NCBI GenBank assembly: GCA_001464765.1
Contig: LNDV01000010.1
Location: 62,001 to 126,000 of the forward strand
DNA length: 64,000 bases
From: Betaproteobacteria bacterium Ga0077526
Lineage (GTDB): Bacteria > Pseudomonadota > Gammaproteobacteria > Burkholderiales > Ga0077523
Direction: 5' to 3'
Part shown: in pieces, positions 45,560-54,418 of the stretch
Numbering within the stretch: the stretch's first letter is position 1
Layout of the letters: each line of letters opens with the position of its first letter
Notes under the pieces: generated by a model
Seen by the model: only the letters and a program-made list of their open reading frames with translations
What the model was told of the DNA's origin: nothing
Databases searched by the model: none
Position numbers and translations under genes: made by a program

Positions 45560-46306
45560 ATGCTGCTCATCGTCCTCGTGAACGTCGGCGTGGGCGCCTG
45601 GCTCATGCGGGTGCGGACCACGTCCTGGGAACGCCCCGTGCGCGTGGTGGTGTTCCCGATTCCCGCCGATGGCAGTGCGGCAACGGCCGCGCACGTGGCG
45701 GCGCTGTCCACCGAGAGCTTCGAGCCGGTCGAGACATTCTTCCGTGACGAGGCGAAGCGTCACGGTCTCTCGCTCCCCCACCCGATCGAGGTGCAGCTCG
45801 GCCCCCGGGTCGAGGTGCTGCCGCCGGAGCCGCCGTTCGGCGGGTCGCGCCTGGAGATCATCGCCTGGAGTCTGCGATTGCGCGCCTGGGTCTGGTCCCA
45901 CGGGGATGTTCCGGGGCCGCAGCCGCACGTGCGCCTGTTCGTGCTGTTCCACGATCCGGTTCTGAGGATCAGCGTTCCTCACTCCGTCGGGCTGCAGCAG
46001 GGGCTGATCGGCGTGGTTCACGTATTCGCTTCGAAGGCACAGACCTCGCAGAACCACGTGGTGATCGCCCACGAGTTGCTCCACACCCTAGGCGCAACGG
46101 ACAAGTACGAGCCCGACACTAACCAGCCGAGTTATCCGGACGGCTACGGCGACCCCGACCAGGTGCCTCGCCACCCTCAGAAGTTCGCGGAACTGATGGC
46201 AGGGCGCGTCGCGATCTCCGAGCGGGATTCCGACATGCCCCGAGGACTGGACCAGTCGCTGCTCGGTGCGCTCACGGCGAGGGAAATCGGCTGGACTTCC
46301 CGCTAG
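45560..46306 (+). CDS. Putative membrane-anchored zinc metalloprotease
   Basis: 248 residues from the ATG at 45560. An N-terminal helix MLLIVLVNVGVGAWLM would anchor it with the body outside the cytoplasm. Near residue 178 lies VVIAHELLHTLGATDKYEP. HELLH with a following G-x-x-D fits the HExxHxxGxxD pattern of metzincin-like proteases, so Zn binding is plausible. No wider family is recognised. A perfect AGGAGG (45523-45528) lies 31 bases before this ATG but 7 bases before an in-frame CTG at 45536, giving eight extra residues (LFRAIRIG), so a CTG start is possible. It is 62 bp after the acyl-CoA ligase (38 bp if CTG). Confidence 0.6.
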   Translation: MLLIVLVNVGVGAWLMRVRTTSWERPVRVVVFPIPADGSAATAAHVAALSTESFEPVETFFRDEAKRHGLSLPHPIEVQLGPRVEVLPPEPPFGGSRLEIIAWSLRLRAWVWSHGDVPGPQPHVRLFVLFHDPVLRISVPHSVGLQQGLIGVVHVFASKAQTSQNHVVIAHELLHTLGATDKYEPDTNQPSYPDGYGDPDQVPRHPQKFAELMAGRVAISERDSDMPRGLDQSLLGALTAREIGWTSR

Positions 46307-46370
46307 GGATGGTCCGCCCACCTTTCGCGATCAGGCAGGGTGTGCGGACTTTTCTGGCCATCCAGACGGG

Positions 46371-47117
46371 TCAGCCCTGGATGAGGACGATGTCCCAGAC
46401 GACCAGTTGCGAGTCGGGCTCGTCGTCCTTCGTAGGCGCCAGCACCTTCGCGATCAGGCTGTCCTTGGCCCAAGACTGCTGCAGCAGCGGATCGCGGTCG
46501 TTGAGCGGTTCCCCGGGGAAGTACATCTGCGTGATGAGCCGGTTGTGGCGGCCGGTCACGTCGAAGTGGATGTGCGGCGGTCGCGAATAGCCGGGCACGA
46601 CGGGATACGCGCCGGGTTTCACGGTCCTGAATCGGAATCGGCCTTCGCTGTCGGTCACGACATTGGCGTAGCCGTCGAAGTTCGGATCGATCGGCGCCTT
46701 GTTGCGGTCGTGCGGATGGGTGTACTTGCCCGCCGCGTTGGCCTGCCAGATCTCGAGGCGGACGCCCGGCGCGGGTTCGCCGCGTACGCTCAGCACCCGC
46801 CCCATCACGTGGATCACGGGGCCGCGGGCCGCCCCGGCGCGGCCGGCGAGCCGAGTGAGGTCGGTGCCGCCATCCGCCGGCTTGCGGACCGGGTAGAACG
46901 GACCGAGGATCTGGTCCGGTGTGGGCATGGGGCCCTTCGGGTCGAAGCCCGGGCCGTCCTCCTGGGACAGCGCGGCCAGCGGATTCATCAGTGCCGCGGC
47001 GCCCATGGCGAGCGTCGTGCCGAGCAGGCGGCGCCGGTCAATGAAGTGTTCCGGGGTCGTGGGCAGTCGGCCGGCGGGGCAGGTGGGGATCAGAATGCGT
47101 GACCCGGATCGATCCAT
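46371..47117 (-). CDS. Tat-exported intradiol ring-cleavage dioxygenase
   Basis: 248 residues from the ATG at 47117 (AGGA upstream). A twin-arginine signal IDRRRLLGTTLAMGAAALM ends near ALS. The dioxygenase body has GPFYPVR and RVLSVRGEPAPGVRLEIWQA. Fe(III) ligands are expected to be the Tyr of AAGKYTHPHD and the Tyr and His residues in VVPGYSRPPHIHFDV. Family members open catechol, protocatechuate or hydroxyquinol rings, but most are cytoplasmic; the Tat signal here implies a periplasmic or secreted enzyme of unknown substrate. It is divergent from the dehydratase across 162 bp. A very long frame on the same strand up to 49148 is only open chance sequence. Confidence 0.85.
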   Translation of the reverse strand: MDRSGSRILIPTCPAGRLPTTPEHFIDRRRLLGTTLAMGAAALMNPLAALSQEDGPGFDPKGPMPTPDQILGPFYPVRKPADGGTDLTRLAGRAGAARGPVIHVMGRVLSVRGEPAPGVRLEIWQANAAGKYTHPHDRNKAPIDPNFDGYANVVTDSEGRFRFRTVKPGAYPVVPGYSRPPHIHFDVTGRHNRLITQMYFPGEPLNDRDPLLQQSWAKDSLIAKVLAPTKDDEPDSQLVVWDIVLIQG

Positions 47118-47279
47118 GTCTTGTTCCTCCCTTATGTAGTTTTGCCAGCGGGACGGGAAGGCGGTGCGACCGTTCCCTGACATGCGCTGGTCAGCGGAAG
47201 AATACGCCTTCAATTCGCACTGACGCGAATCCGCGCAAGCAGGCAGAATCGCATCCGGACATCGGAGGGAATCGGTCAC

Positions 47280-48974
47280 ATGAACGACAAGACGCACGGC
47301 TACCGCCGCAATCTCACCAACTACGGCGACAGCGCCTTCGCGCTGTACCTGCGCCGCTCCTTCGTGCAGTCCATGGGGCTGTCGCGAACGCTGATGGACC
47401 GGCCCATCGTCGGCATCGCGCAGACTGCGAGCGGCTTCAACAACTGCCACCGCAGCGTGCCGGAACTCGTGGAGGCCGTGAAGCGGGGGGTGCTCGCCGC
47501 CGGCGGCCTGCCGCTGGAGTTTCCCACCGTGTCGCTCGGCGAGGTGTTCCTCAACCCGACGAGCCTCATGTTCCGCAACCTGATGTCCATCGATACCGAG
47601 GAGATGATCCGCGCACAGCCGATGGATGCCGTCGTGCTCGTGGGCGGTTGCGACAAGACCGTGCCGGCCCAGCTGATGGGCGCGGCCTCGGCGGACATCC
47701 CTGCCATCCAGCTCGTCACGGGGCCCATGCTGGCGATGCCGTTCCGCGGGGAGCGCCTGGGTGCGTGCACCGACTGCCGCCGGTTCTGGGCGAAGTTCCG
47801 GGCGGGCGAGATCGACGACGCAGGCATCGACGAGATCGAGGCGAACCTCGCGACCACCGCGGGCACCTGTGCGGTGATGGGCACGGCCAGCACCATGGCC
47901 GCCCTGGCCGAGACGCTCGGAATGAGCCTGCCCGGCACCGCAGCGATACCCGCCGTGCATGCGGATCGCCTGCGAGCGGCCGAGGCCGCCGGTACCCGCG
48001 CCGTCGCCATGATCGGCAAGGGTCCGAAGCCGTCGGAAATCATCACGCCGAAGTCCGTAGAGAACGCGATGCGCGTGCTGCTGGCGCTGGGCGGTTCCAC
48101 GAATGCCGTCGTCCATCTGGCTGCCATCGCCGGCCGGCGCGGCATCGCTCTCGACCTGGACCGTCTCAATCGCATCTCCGACGAGACGCCGGTGCTCGTC
48201 GACCTGAAGCCGACGGGCGTCAACTACTTCGCGGATTTCCATGCGGCCGGTGGGATGTCCGCACTGCTTTGGGAACTGCGCGATCAGCTTCATCTGGACT
48301 GCATGACCGTCACTGGCGAAACGCTCGGCGAGCGCCTGTCGGGTCCGGCGCCGTGGGTCGACCGTGCCGTGATCCGTTCGCGCGCAGAACCGTTCGACCC
48401 GGTCGGCGGCCTCGTGGCGCTGTTCGGCAATCTCGCGCCGAAGGGCGCCATCCTCAAGCGCTCCGCCGCCGACAGCCGGCTGTTCGAACGCGAAGGCCGC
48501 GCGGTGGTGTTCGAGTCCCTGGAGGATCTCGCCGCGCGTATCGATTCCCCCGACCTCGACGTCACGCCCGACGACTTTCTCGTGCTCCAGAACGCCGGGC
48601 CCTGCAGTCCGAGCGGCATGCCGGAGGCCGGCTATCTCCCGATTCCCAAGAAGCTCGCACGCACGGGGATCAAGGACATGGTCCGCATCTCGGATGCCCG
48701 CATGAGCGGCACGGCCTACGGTACGGTGGTGCTGCACGTCGCGCCGGATGCCGCGAGCGGCGGCCTGCTGGCGTTCGTACGCAACGGCGATCGCATCCGC
48801 TTGAGCGTGAAGGACCGGCGCATCGAACTCCTCGTGGACGATGCCGAGATCGCGAAACGACGGGAAGGATGGAAGGCGCCGGAGTTCCCGGCGCGGGGCT
48901 ACCGTCGGCTTTATGCCGATCAGGTGCTGCAGGCCGACGAGGGCGTCGACTTCCGATTCCTGCGCGGCGTCTGA
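47280..48974 (+). CDS. IlvD/Edd-family dehydratase, probably for sugar acids
   Basis: 564 residues. An iron-sulfur dehydratase. The cluster cysteines lie in GFNNCHRSVPEL, VLVGGCDKTVPAQ and TTAGTCAVMGTASTMAAL, and the substrate/Mg site includes LGGSTNAVVHLAAIAGR and DARMSGTAYGTVVLHVAPD. The short length and FNNC/GACTDC variants are nearer to pentonate or hexonate dehydratases (arabinonate, xylonate) than to dihydroxy-acid dehydratase of branched-chain synthesis. The TAXI binding protein downstream supports an uptake-catabolism role. Confidence 0.85.
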   Translation: MNDKTHGYRRNLTNYGDSAFALYLRRSFVQSMGLSRTLMDRPIVGIAQTASGFNNCHRSVPELVEAVKRGVLAAGGLPLEFPTVSLGEVFLNPTSLMFRNLMSIDTEEMIRAQPMDAVVLVGGCDKTVPAQLMGAASADIPAIQLVTGPMLAMPFRGERLGACTDCRRFWAKFRAGEIDDAGIDEIEANLATTAGTCAVMGTASTMAALAETLGMSLPGTAAIPAVHADRLRAAEAAGTRAVAMIGKGPKPSEIITPKSVENAMRVLLALGGSTNAVVHLAAIAGRRGIALDLDRLNRISDETPVLVDLKPTGVNYFADFHAAGGMSALLWELRDQLHLDCMTVTGETLGERLSGPAPWVDRAVIRSRAEPFDPVGGLVALFGNLAPKGAILKRSAADSRLFEREGRAVVFESLEDLAARIDSPDLDVTPDDFLVLQNAGPCSPSGMPEAGYLPIPKKLARTGIKDMVRISDARMSGTAYGTVVLHVAPDAASGGLLAFVRNGDRIRLSVKDRRIELLVDDAEIAKRREGWKAPEFPARGYRRLYADQVLQADEGVDFRFLRGV

Positions 48975-49011
48975 GGCGACGTGCGCGTGCTGCTGATCCG
49001 CTGAGTCCGCC

Positions 49012-50322
49012 TTGCGCAGCTTCCGCGAACTGCAGCGCCGCGATCTCCTGCTGATCGGTCTGCCGACGCTGCTTCTGCTGGCCGGCGGGCTCTGGCTCGC
49101 GGCAAAGTTCATCGAGCCGGCACCGCCGCGCCACGTCGTGATGGCCACGGGGGTGGCCGGCGGCGGGTACGCAGAGTTCGGTGTGCGCTATGCCCAGGTG
49201 CTGGCGCGCCACGGCGTCACGTTGCGACTGCGGGAGACCGAGGGCGCGGTCGAGAACGCGCGCCTCCTGGCGGCGGAGAGCGGGGACGTCGACGTGGCGC
49301 TCGTCCAGAGCGGGATCGGCTCTCCCGAGACGATGCCGGGTCTGGTGTCCCTCGGGAGCGTGAGCTACGAGCCGCTCTGGATCTTCTGTCGCGGCCGCCA
49401 GAAGCTCGACGACCTCCCGCAGTTGCGCGGCCGGCGCGTCGCCATCGGTCCGCCGGGAAGCGGCACCCACGAACTGTCGCTGAGTCTGCTCGCAGCCAAC
49501 GACATTGCCGCGGATGCCGTGGTCGCGGTGCACGCGACCGGCATCGACGGCGCGGAGATCCTGTTGCGCGGCGTCGTCGACTGCCTGTTCGCGATTGCCC
49601 CGCCGGAAGCCGGGCTCGTGAAGGCGCTCGTCTACTCCCCCGATCTGAGCCTCATGCATTTCCCGCATGCCGACGCGTACCTGCGTCAGCTTCCGTATCT
49701 CACCAAGGTGCGTCTGCCGACCGGTGTGTTCGATCTCGTGCACCGCACGCCGCCGCGGGACATCGACATGCTCGCCGCCACGGCGGAGCTGATGGTGCGG
49801 AAGGATCTTCACCCGGCGATCCAGATGCTGCTGCTCCAGGCCGCCACGGAGATTCACGGCACCAACGGGCTGTTCCATCGCAAGGGCGAGTTTCCCGCCG
49901 GACGTCAGCTCGGATTTCCCATCTCCTCCAGTGCGGAGCGCTACTACCGATCCGGCACGCCGTTCCTGCAGCGCTACCTGCCGTTCTGGCTGGCGAGTCT
50001 CGTCGACCGGGCGATCGTCTTCCTGATCCCGCTCGTGGCGGTGCTCTTCCCGCTGTCCCGGCTGATTCCGCCGATCTACCGCTGGCGGGTGCGCTCCCGC
50101 ATCTACCGGTGGTACGGAGAACTGATGTTCATCGAGAACGAAACGCGGTCCAGCATCACCGCCGGCGAGAAGCGCGACTTCACGGAGCGGCTGGACACCA
50201 TCGAGGCGACGGTCAACGCGCAGCATCCGCCGCTGGCGTATGCGGATCAGCTCTATGCGCTGCGGCAGCACATCGATTTCGTGCGGGAGAAGCTCGCGAA
50301 GGCGAACATCGGGCACGACTGA
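49012..50322 (+). CDS. TAXI-family TRAP transporter solute-binding protein, membrane-anchored
   Basis: 436 residues from a TTG at 49012. An N-terminal helix (LLLIGLPTLLLLAGGLWLAA) is followed by a TAXI domain (MATGVAGGGYAEFGVRYAQ, VDVALVQSGI, GPPGSGTHELS). A second helix near residue 330 (AIVFLIPLVAVLFPLSRLI) and a C-terminal cytoplasmic part of about 90 helical residues complete it. Free TAXI proteins lack this second helix and tail, so this subtype is tethered at both ends and may signal or dock rather than deliver solute to a classic TRAP permease; no permease gene is nearby. Confidence 0.82.
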   Translation: MRSFRELQRRDLLLIGLPTLLLLAGGLWLAAKFIEPAPPRHVVMATGVAGGGYAEFGVRYAQVLARHGVTLRLRETEGAVENARLLAAESGDVDVALVQSGIGSPETMPGLVSLGSVSYEPLWIFCRGRQKLDDLPQLRGRRVAIGPPGSGTHELSLSLLAANDIAADAVVAVHATGIDGAEILLRGVVDCLFAIAPPEAGLVKALVYSPDLSLMHFPHADAYLRQLPYLTKVRLPTGVFDLVHRTPPRDIDMLAATAELMVRKDLHPAIQMLLLQAATEIHGTNGLFHRKGEFPAGRQLGFPISSSAERYYRSGTPFLQRYLPFWLASLVDRAIVFLIPLVAVLFPLSRLIPPIYRWRVRSRIYRWYGELMFIENETRSSITAGEKRDFTERLDTIEATVNAQHPPLAYADQLYALRQHIDFVREKLAKANIGHD

Positions 50323-50352
50323 CCGGATCCGGGCGATGCGGCATCGAGGGTG

Positions 50353-51255
50353 TCACGGCATGATCGTCGTCAGGAACTCCACGAAGGCAGTCACCCGCGG
50401 CGCGACGGGACGACCCGGGTGCCACAGCGCGAACAGCTCGTACTCCGGCGACAGCCACCGGGGCATGACGGGCACCAGGGCACCGCTGGCGAACAGCGGC
50501 TCGAACGTGTCCCGCACGTCGCTCACCAGGCCGAAGCCAGCCACGGCCGCTGCGATGCAGGCATCCGAGTTGTTGCAGCACAGGCGGCCCCGGGCGGGCA
50601 CGACCAGCGGCGAGCCGCCGCGCTGACCCGGCGGCTCGAATTCCCAGTCGAAGGGCTTGCCGGAGGCGGAGTTGATGTAGTCGATCGTGATGTGTCCGGC
50701 CAGCTCTCGTGGATGGCGCGGTGTGCCGGCACGGGCAAGGTAGGCCGGGCTTGCAGCCGTGATGAGCCGATATCCGCCCAGGCGGCGGAACTTGAGGTGA
50801 TGTGCCTTCGGCAGCGTGCCGCGGACAAACACGTCGGCGTCCACGTTGGCGACTTCGTCGACCCTGTCGTTGAGCACGAGATTCATCGAGACACCGGGAT
50901 GCCGGAACAGGAACTCCGGCAGACGCGCCGCGAGGACACGGGTTCCGACGAACTCCGGGACTTCCACCGTGAGCGGCCCCGAGACTTCGCCCGAACGCTG
51001 GGCGTACTCGTTGTCGAGGCGATCGATCTCCTCCAGGATGCCGCGCACGCGTTCGGCATAGCGGGCGCCCTCGTCGGTGAGCGCCACGGTGCGGGTGGTG
51101 CGGCGGAACAGGCGCACGCCGAGGCTGGCCTCCAGGCGGGCGATCTGGCCCGACACCGCGGCGCGGGACAGGCCGAGTGCCCGAGCGGCGCTGCTGAAGC
51201 TGCCGGTGTCGGCGACCTGGTCGAAGGTGCGCATGAGCGCGAGGCTGTCAGCCAT
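50353..51255 (-). CDS. LysR-family transcriptional regulator
   Basis: 300 residues from the ATG at 51255; a GTG three codons upstream is possible. The helix-turn-helix FDQVADTGSFSSAARALGLSRAAVSGQIARLE is followed by RLFRRTTRTVALTDEGARY. This is the CrgA/AaeR-like branch whose effector domain has TVEVPEFVGTRVLAARLPEFL and a C-terminal FVEFLTTIM. It is divergent from a MATE transporter, with a perfect 8-bp inverted repeat between them, so it probably controls the transporter and itself. Confidence 0.9.
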   Translation of the reverse strand: MADSLALMRTFDQVADTGSFSSAARALGLSRAAVSGQIARLEASLGVRLFRRTTRTVALTDEGARYAERVRGILEEIDRLDNEYAQRSGEVSGPLTVEVPEFVGTRVLAARLPEFLFRHPGVSMNLVLNDRVDEVANVDADVFVRGTLPKAHHLKFRRLGGYRLITAASPAYLARAGTPRHPRELAGHITIDYINSASGKPFDWEFEPPGQRGGSPLVVPARGRLCCNNSDACIAAAVAGFGLVSDVRDTFEPLFASGALVPVMPRWLSPEYELFALWHPGRPVAPRVTAFVEFLTTIMP

Positions 51256-51265
51256 GGGAGGCACT

Positions 51266-51290
51266 CATTGTTCACAGCAGGAGAACAATG
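51266..51290. promoter_or_regulatory. LysR-type operator between lysR and the MATE gene
   Basis: CATTGTTC-N9-GAACAATG is a perfect 8-bp inverted repeat with 25 bp total length. It contains the T-N11-A core of LysR sites and lies 10 bases upstream of the regulator's ATG in the divergent gap. Confidence 0.7.
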
Positions 51291-51360
51291 ATGCCAGATC
51301 GCCAAACCAGTTTTGACAGGACAATGCCGTCGTCTGCTGGCCGAACGCCGGCTTCACCGG

Positions 51361-52710
51361 ATGGACATCATGACTCTCGCGCGTGCAAGCCGGGCAGAAG
51401 TGCCCAGCCTCATTCGCCTTGCCGTACCGCTCGTCTCCGGCCTCACGGCCTCGTCGATGCTGATGCTCACGGACACCTGGATGCTGGGTCCTCTGGGCGC
51501 GGTGGCGCTCGCCTGCGCGTCGCTGACGGGCAGCGTGATCCTCATCCTGTGGTCGTCGCTCTACGGCTTCCTTGCGCCGGTCGGTATTCTGGTGGCCCGG
51601 GCCTTCGGCGCCGCGGACTATCCCCGCGTGGCGAGTGTCGTGGCCCATGGCCGGTGGCTGGGGTTCGCCATCGGCACCTTGTCCTTCCTGGCGATGGTGG
51701 CGGTGCTGCCTATTCTGCCGATGCTGGGACAGCCACGGGAGGTCGTGGCGATCATCGGACCGTACTGGGTCGCCATGGCGCTCGTGATGATTCCCTACAG
51801 CTGCAATCTCGTCTTCAAGCAGCTGCTGGATGCCATCGACCGTCCCTGGACCGGCGTGGCCCTCATGTTCGTGGCGGTCGTCATCAACGTGCCGCTCAAC
51901 TACGGGCTGATCAACGGGCTGTGGGGTCTGCCGCGCCTGGGTCTGCTCGGCGCCGGCGTGGCGACGCTCGTCGCGGAGACCCTGTCGCTCGTCGCGTTCT
52001 ATCTGCACTGGCGATTCGCGCCGTCCATGGCGAAAGTGCGGCACGCGGTGCAACTGCATCGCCAGGGCTTCGGTGAGCAGTCGCGTGAAGGCATTCCCGT
52101 CGGGATCCAGTATCTGGCGGAAGGCGGCGCCATCTCCGTGGCCGGCGTGCTGATCGGCCTGCTCGGCGCGACCGCGCTCGCCGCCAACCAGATCGTGTTC
52201 AGTGTGTCGTCGGTGCTCTACATGATGCCGCTCGGGATGGCCGGCGCCGTCGGCGTGCGGATCGGGCAGGCGGTCGGTGCCGGCGAGATGGCCCGCGTGC
52301 GTCCGATCGGCGTGGCCGCAGTCGGGCTGGTCAGCGTCTGGACGATCGCGTTCGCGCTCACCATTGCGCTCTCGGGCAAGCAGATCGCCGCGGCGTTCGT
52401 CGACGACACGGCGGTCATTGCGCTCGCCTCGGGCATGTTCATCGCCGTAGGGGCGATGCAGTTCTTCGACGGCATCCAGTCGGTGAGTCTCGGTGCCTTG
52501 CGGGCGCTGCTCGACAATCGCTGGGCCACCGGGGTGACCCTCACGGCCTACTGGGTTGTGGCGCTGCCGCTCGGCTGGCTGCTGGCGATGCCGCTCGGGC
52601 TGGGTGCGGCGGGATTCTGGGCGGGGTTTGCAACCGGGCTCGCGTTGGCTGCGGCGCTGCTCTTCCAGCGGTTCCTGCGTTCACACAGGCTTGCCGCCGG
52701 CCTTCCCTAG
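51361..52710 (+). CDS. MATE-family multidrug efflux transporter (NorM-like)
   Basis: 449 residues from the ATG at 51361; another ATG three codons later is possible. Twelve membrane helices in two related halves, starting IRLAVPLVSGLTASSMLMLTD. It includes GALGAVALA-like LGPLGAVALACASL, the QLLDAIDRPW loop, PLNYGLINGLWG and the second-half SVLYMMPLGMAGAVGVRIGQAVGAG. Such pumps export cationic drugs by Na+ or H+ antiport. Regulation by the divergent LysR is likely. It ends 4 bp into the convergent DUF924 gene. Confidence 0.9.
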   Translation: MDIMTLARASRAEVPSLIRLAVPLVSGLTASSMLMLTDTWMLGPLGAVALACASLTGSVILILWSSLYGFLAPVGILVARAFGAADYPRVASVVAHGRWLGFAIGTLSFLAMVAVLPILPMLGQPREVVAIIGPYWVAMALVMIPYSCNLVFKQLLDAIDRPWTGVALMFVAVVINVPLNYGLINGLWGLPRLGLLGAGVATLVAETLSLVAFYLHWRFAPSMAKVRHAVQLHRQGFGEQSREGIPVGIQYLAEGGAISVAGVLIGLLGATALAANQIVFSVSSVLYMMPLGMAGAVGVRIGQAVGAGEMARVRPIGVAAVGLVSVWTIAFALTIALSGKQIAAAFVDDTAVIALASGMFIAVGAMQFFDGIQSVSLGALRALLDNRWATGVTLTAYWVVALPLGWLLAMPLGLGAAGFWAGFATGLALAAALLFQRFLRSHRLAAGLP

Positions 52711-53312
52711 AAGGAGGATCCAGGCTCCTGGAGAAAGGCGATCTCCTCGGGGGTGGAGAGCCTGCCGAGGATCGCGTTCCTGTGAGGAAAACGGCCGAAG
52801 CGGGCGATGATGTCCCGATGGCGGATCGCATAGTCCACGTAGCCCGCAGCCGTCGCGGCGAAGTTCGCGGGCGCGTCCGCTGCCATCGCGCGCATTTCGG
52901 TCACGCAGCGTTCCTGGTCCTGCAGGGTCTCGGCATGCTCGAGCGGCAGCAGGAGGAACACGCGCTCGACTGGGCGCAACTGTGCCTGGATGCCTCGCCG
53001 GATGGCCAGATGACACCATCGTCGCGCATGGGCGTCGTAGACGAAGGCGCGGGCCTTCTGCCGGTACGCGTTGCGAGGGAACTGATCGGTGAGCAGGATC
53101 AGCGCGAGCAGCCCCCGAGGCGTTGCCTCCCAATCTGACAGGCCGCCCGCCGCGGCGAGGTCGATCAAGTCGGCGAATCGCCGGGCGATCTCGGCGTCCA
53201 CCTCGGTATTCTTCGACCACCACAGGGAGGATTTCCCGGTGGCGACGGTCTGATCGTCCGGATCGGTGCCGAACCAGAATTCGTGAATGCTCTGTGGTGT
53301 CTCGACGGTCAC
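52707..53312 (-). CDS. DUF924 family protein
   Basis: 201 residues from a GTG at 53312, seven bases after GAGGA; a GTG at 53345 would add eleven non-conserved residues. It has the family signature SIHEFWFGTD, WWSKNTEVD, LALILLTDQFPRNAYR, FLLLPLEHAE, HRDIIARFGRFPHRN and TPEEIAFLQEP. The all-helical DUF924 fold is common in proteobacteria and has no established reaction. The 3' end overlaps the MATE gene by 4 bp on the opposite strand. Confidence 0.9.
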   Translation of the reverse strand: MTVETPQSIHEFWFGTDPDDQTVATGKSSLWWSKNTEVDAEIARRFADLIDLAAAGGLSDWEATPRGLLALILLTDQFPRNAYRQKARAFVYDAHARRWCHLAIRRGIQAQLRPVERVFLLLPLEHAETLQDQERCVTEMRAMAADAPANFAATAAGYVDYAIRHRDIIARFGRFPHRNAILGRLSTPEEIAFLQEPGSSF

Positions 53313-53381
53313 GCCGTTGTCCTCGTTGTTGGGGAAGGTCCGCACAACCTATGCGATCCGGGCAGGTTGTGCGGGCCCGCC

Positions 53382-53813
53382 TTAGTCCTTCGCGAGGAAG
53401 CCGCGCTCGGGATAGGGAAAGCCCTGCAGTTCCGTGTCGGTGGCCGGATCGTCTATCAGGTAGGCGCGAATCTCGCGGATGCGCCCCTCCGCCAGCACGT
53501 ACCACTCGCTGCCGCGCATCATCACCCGCCGTCCGCTGTCGACCGGTGTCCATACGCAGCTCCATTCGCTTACGACCTCGTCGTCGCGAGCGATGGCGTG
53601 GTCGATGGACCAAGTCGGCGCCAGCAGCCGATGGAACTTGCACCAGTGGCGCACGAGATGGTCTGCGCCGCGGATCGGCGGAAACCGCGGCGGCAGAAAG
53701 TAGTGGACGACATCGCCGGTGAGCGTCTCCCGCAGGATGCCCGCATCGCCGAGGCTGCAGCCTTCGAAGTAGCGATACACCAACGCGAGATTGGCGCTTT
53801 CCGTCGGGGTCAT
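53382..53813 (-). CDS. SnoaL/NTF2-like protein
   Basis: 143 residues with the small cone-shaped NTF2 fold pattern. An N-terminal helix ANLALVYRYFEGCSLGD is followed by a strand-rich core with the pocket residues TLTGDVVHYFLPPRF, IRGADHLVRHWCKF and SEWSCVWTP, then GSEWYVLAEGRIREIRAYLIDD. Family members act as isomerases, cyclases or ligand binders; no substrate can be assigned. It is on the same strand as the GFA-like gene to its right, separated by 87 bp. Confidence 0.75.
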   Translation of the reverse strand: MTPTESANLALVYRYFEGCSLGDAGILRETLTGDVVHYFLPPRFPPIRGADHLVRHWCKFHRLLAPTWSIDHAIARDDEVVSEWSCVWTPVDSGRRVMMRGSEWYVLAEGRIREIRAYLIDDPATDTELQGFPYPERGFLAKD

Positions 53814-53900
53814 CGGCGATCTGCCCGGTCGGGCGCCTCCGCCGCGGCATCACCCGTCGGGCGTGCGTGCTGCCGCGAGCCGCGCCGACGGGCCTTCATC

Positions 53901-54335
53901 TCACTCGGCCAGCACCCGGCCCGAGCCCCCGAACTCCTGCGGGAAGTCCGCCATCTTCGGGAGGCCGTCGATAACGCGGAGCACCTTCTCGGCGTAGTAC
54001 ACATGGAGATGCGGGTCGAACGGGAAGCGCGGGATCGTCGCGGCGTACACGTCGGTCAGGCCGAACGTCGGATGCTCGGTGAACACGTGACCGCCACAGG
54101 TCTTGCACCACTTGCGAAAGCTCTGCGGGGTCTTGTTGAACGTGCCCATATTGTCGGCGCCCCGGGTCACCTTGACGGCGGCCGGCTTCCATAGCGTGAA
54201 GGCATTCACGGGGGAGGCCGACCAGCTGCGGCACGATTCGCAGTGGCAGTAGCCCTGCGCTTCCGGCGCCCCGGTCACCTCGATCTGGACGGCGCCGCAG
54301 AAACAGGCGCCGGTGTACTTCGGTTCGTCACTCAT
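53901..54335 (-). CDS. GFA-family (CENP-V/GFA) zinc protein
   Basis: 144 residues from the ATG at 54335; a frame open to 54488 adds non-conserved sequence. The zinc-binding cysteines are in GACFCGAVQIEV, GYCHCESCRSWS and WCKTCGGHVF, the pattern of the GFA family. Some members catalyse or bind glutathione-formaldehyde adducts, while most are uncharacterised. The conserved metal ligands are all present. Confidence 0.88.
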   Translation of the reverse strand: MSDEPKYTGACFCGAVQIEVTGAPEAQGYCHCESCRSWSASPVNAFTLWKPAAVKVTRGADNMGTFNKTPQSFRKWCKTCGGHVFTEHPTFGLTDVYAATIPRFPFDPHLHVYYAEKVLRVIDGLPKMADFPQEFGGSGRVLAE

Positions 54336-54418
54336 GCTCTCTCCCTGGTTGTTGTAGCGCCCTGGCGGGGCGTCATGCCGCTCCGCTGCCGCCGACCGGC
54401 CGCGGAAGCGAAAACGAA

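Noticed and set aside
47118..49148. Extension of the dioxygenase frame by about 2 kb
   Set aside because: It runs antisense through the dehydratase; the Tat signal and ribosome site fix the start at 47117.
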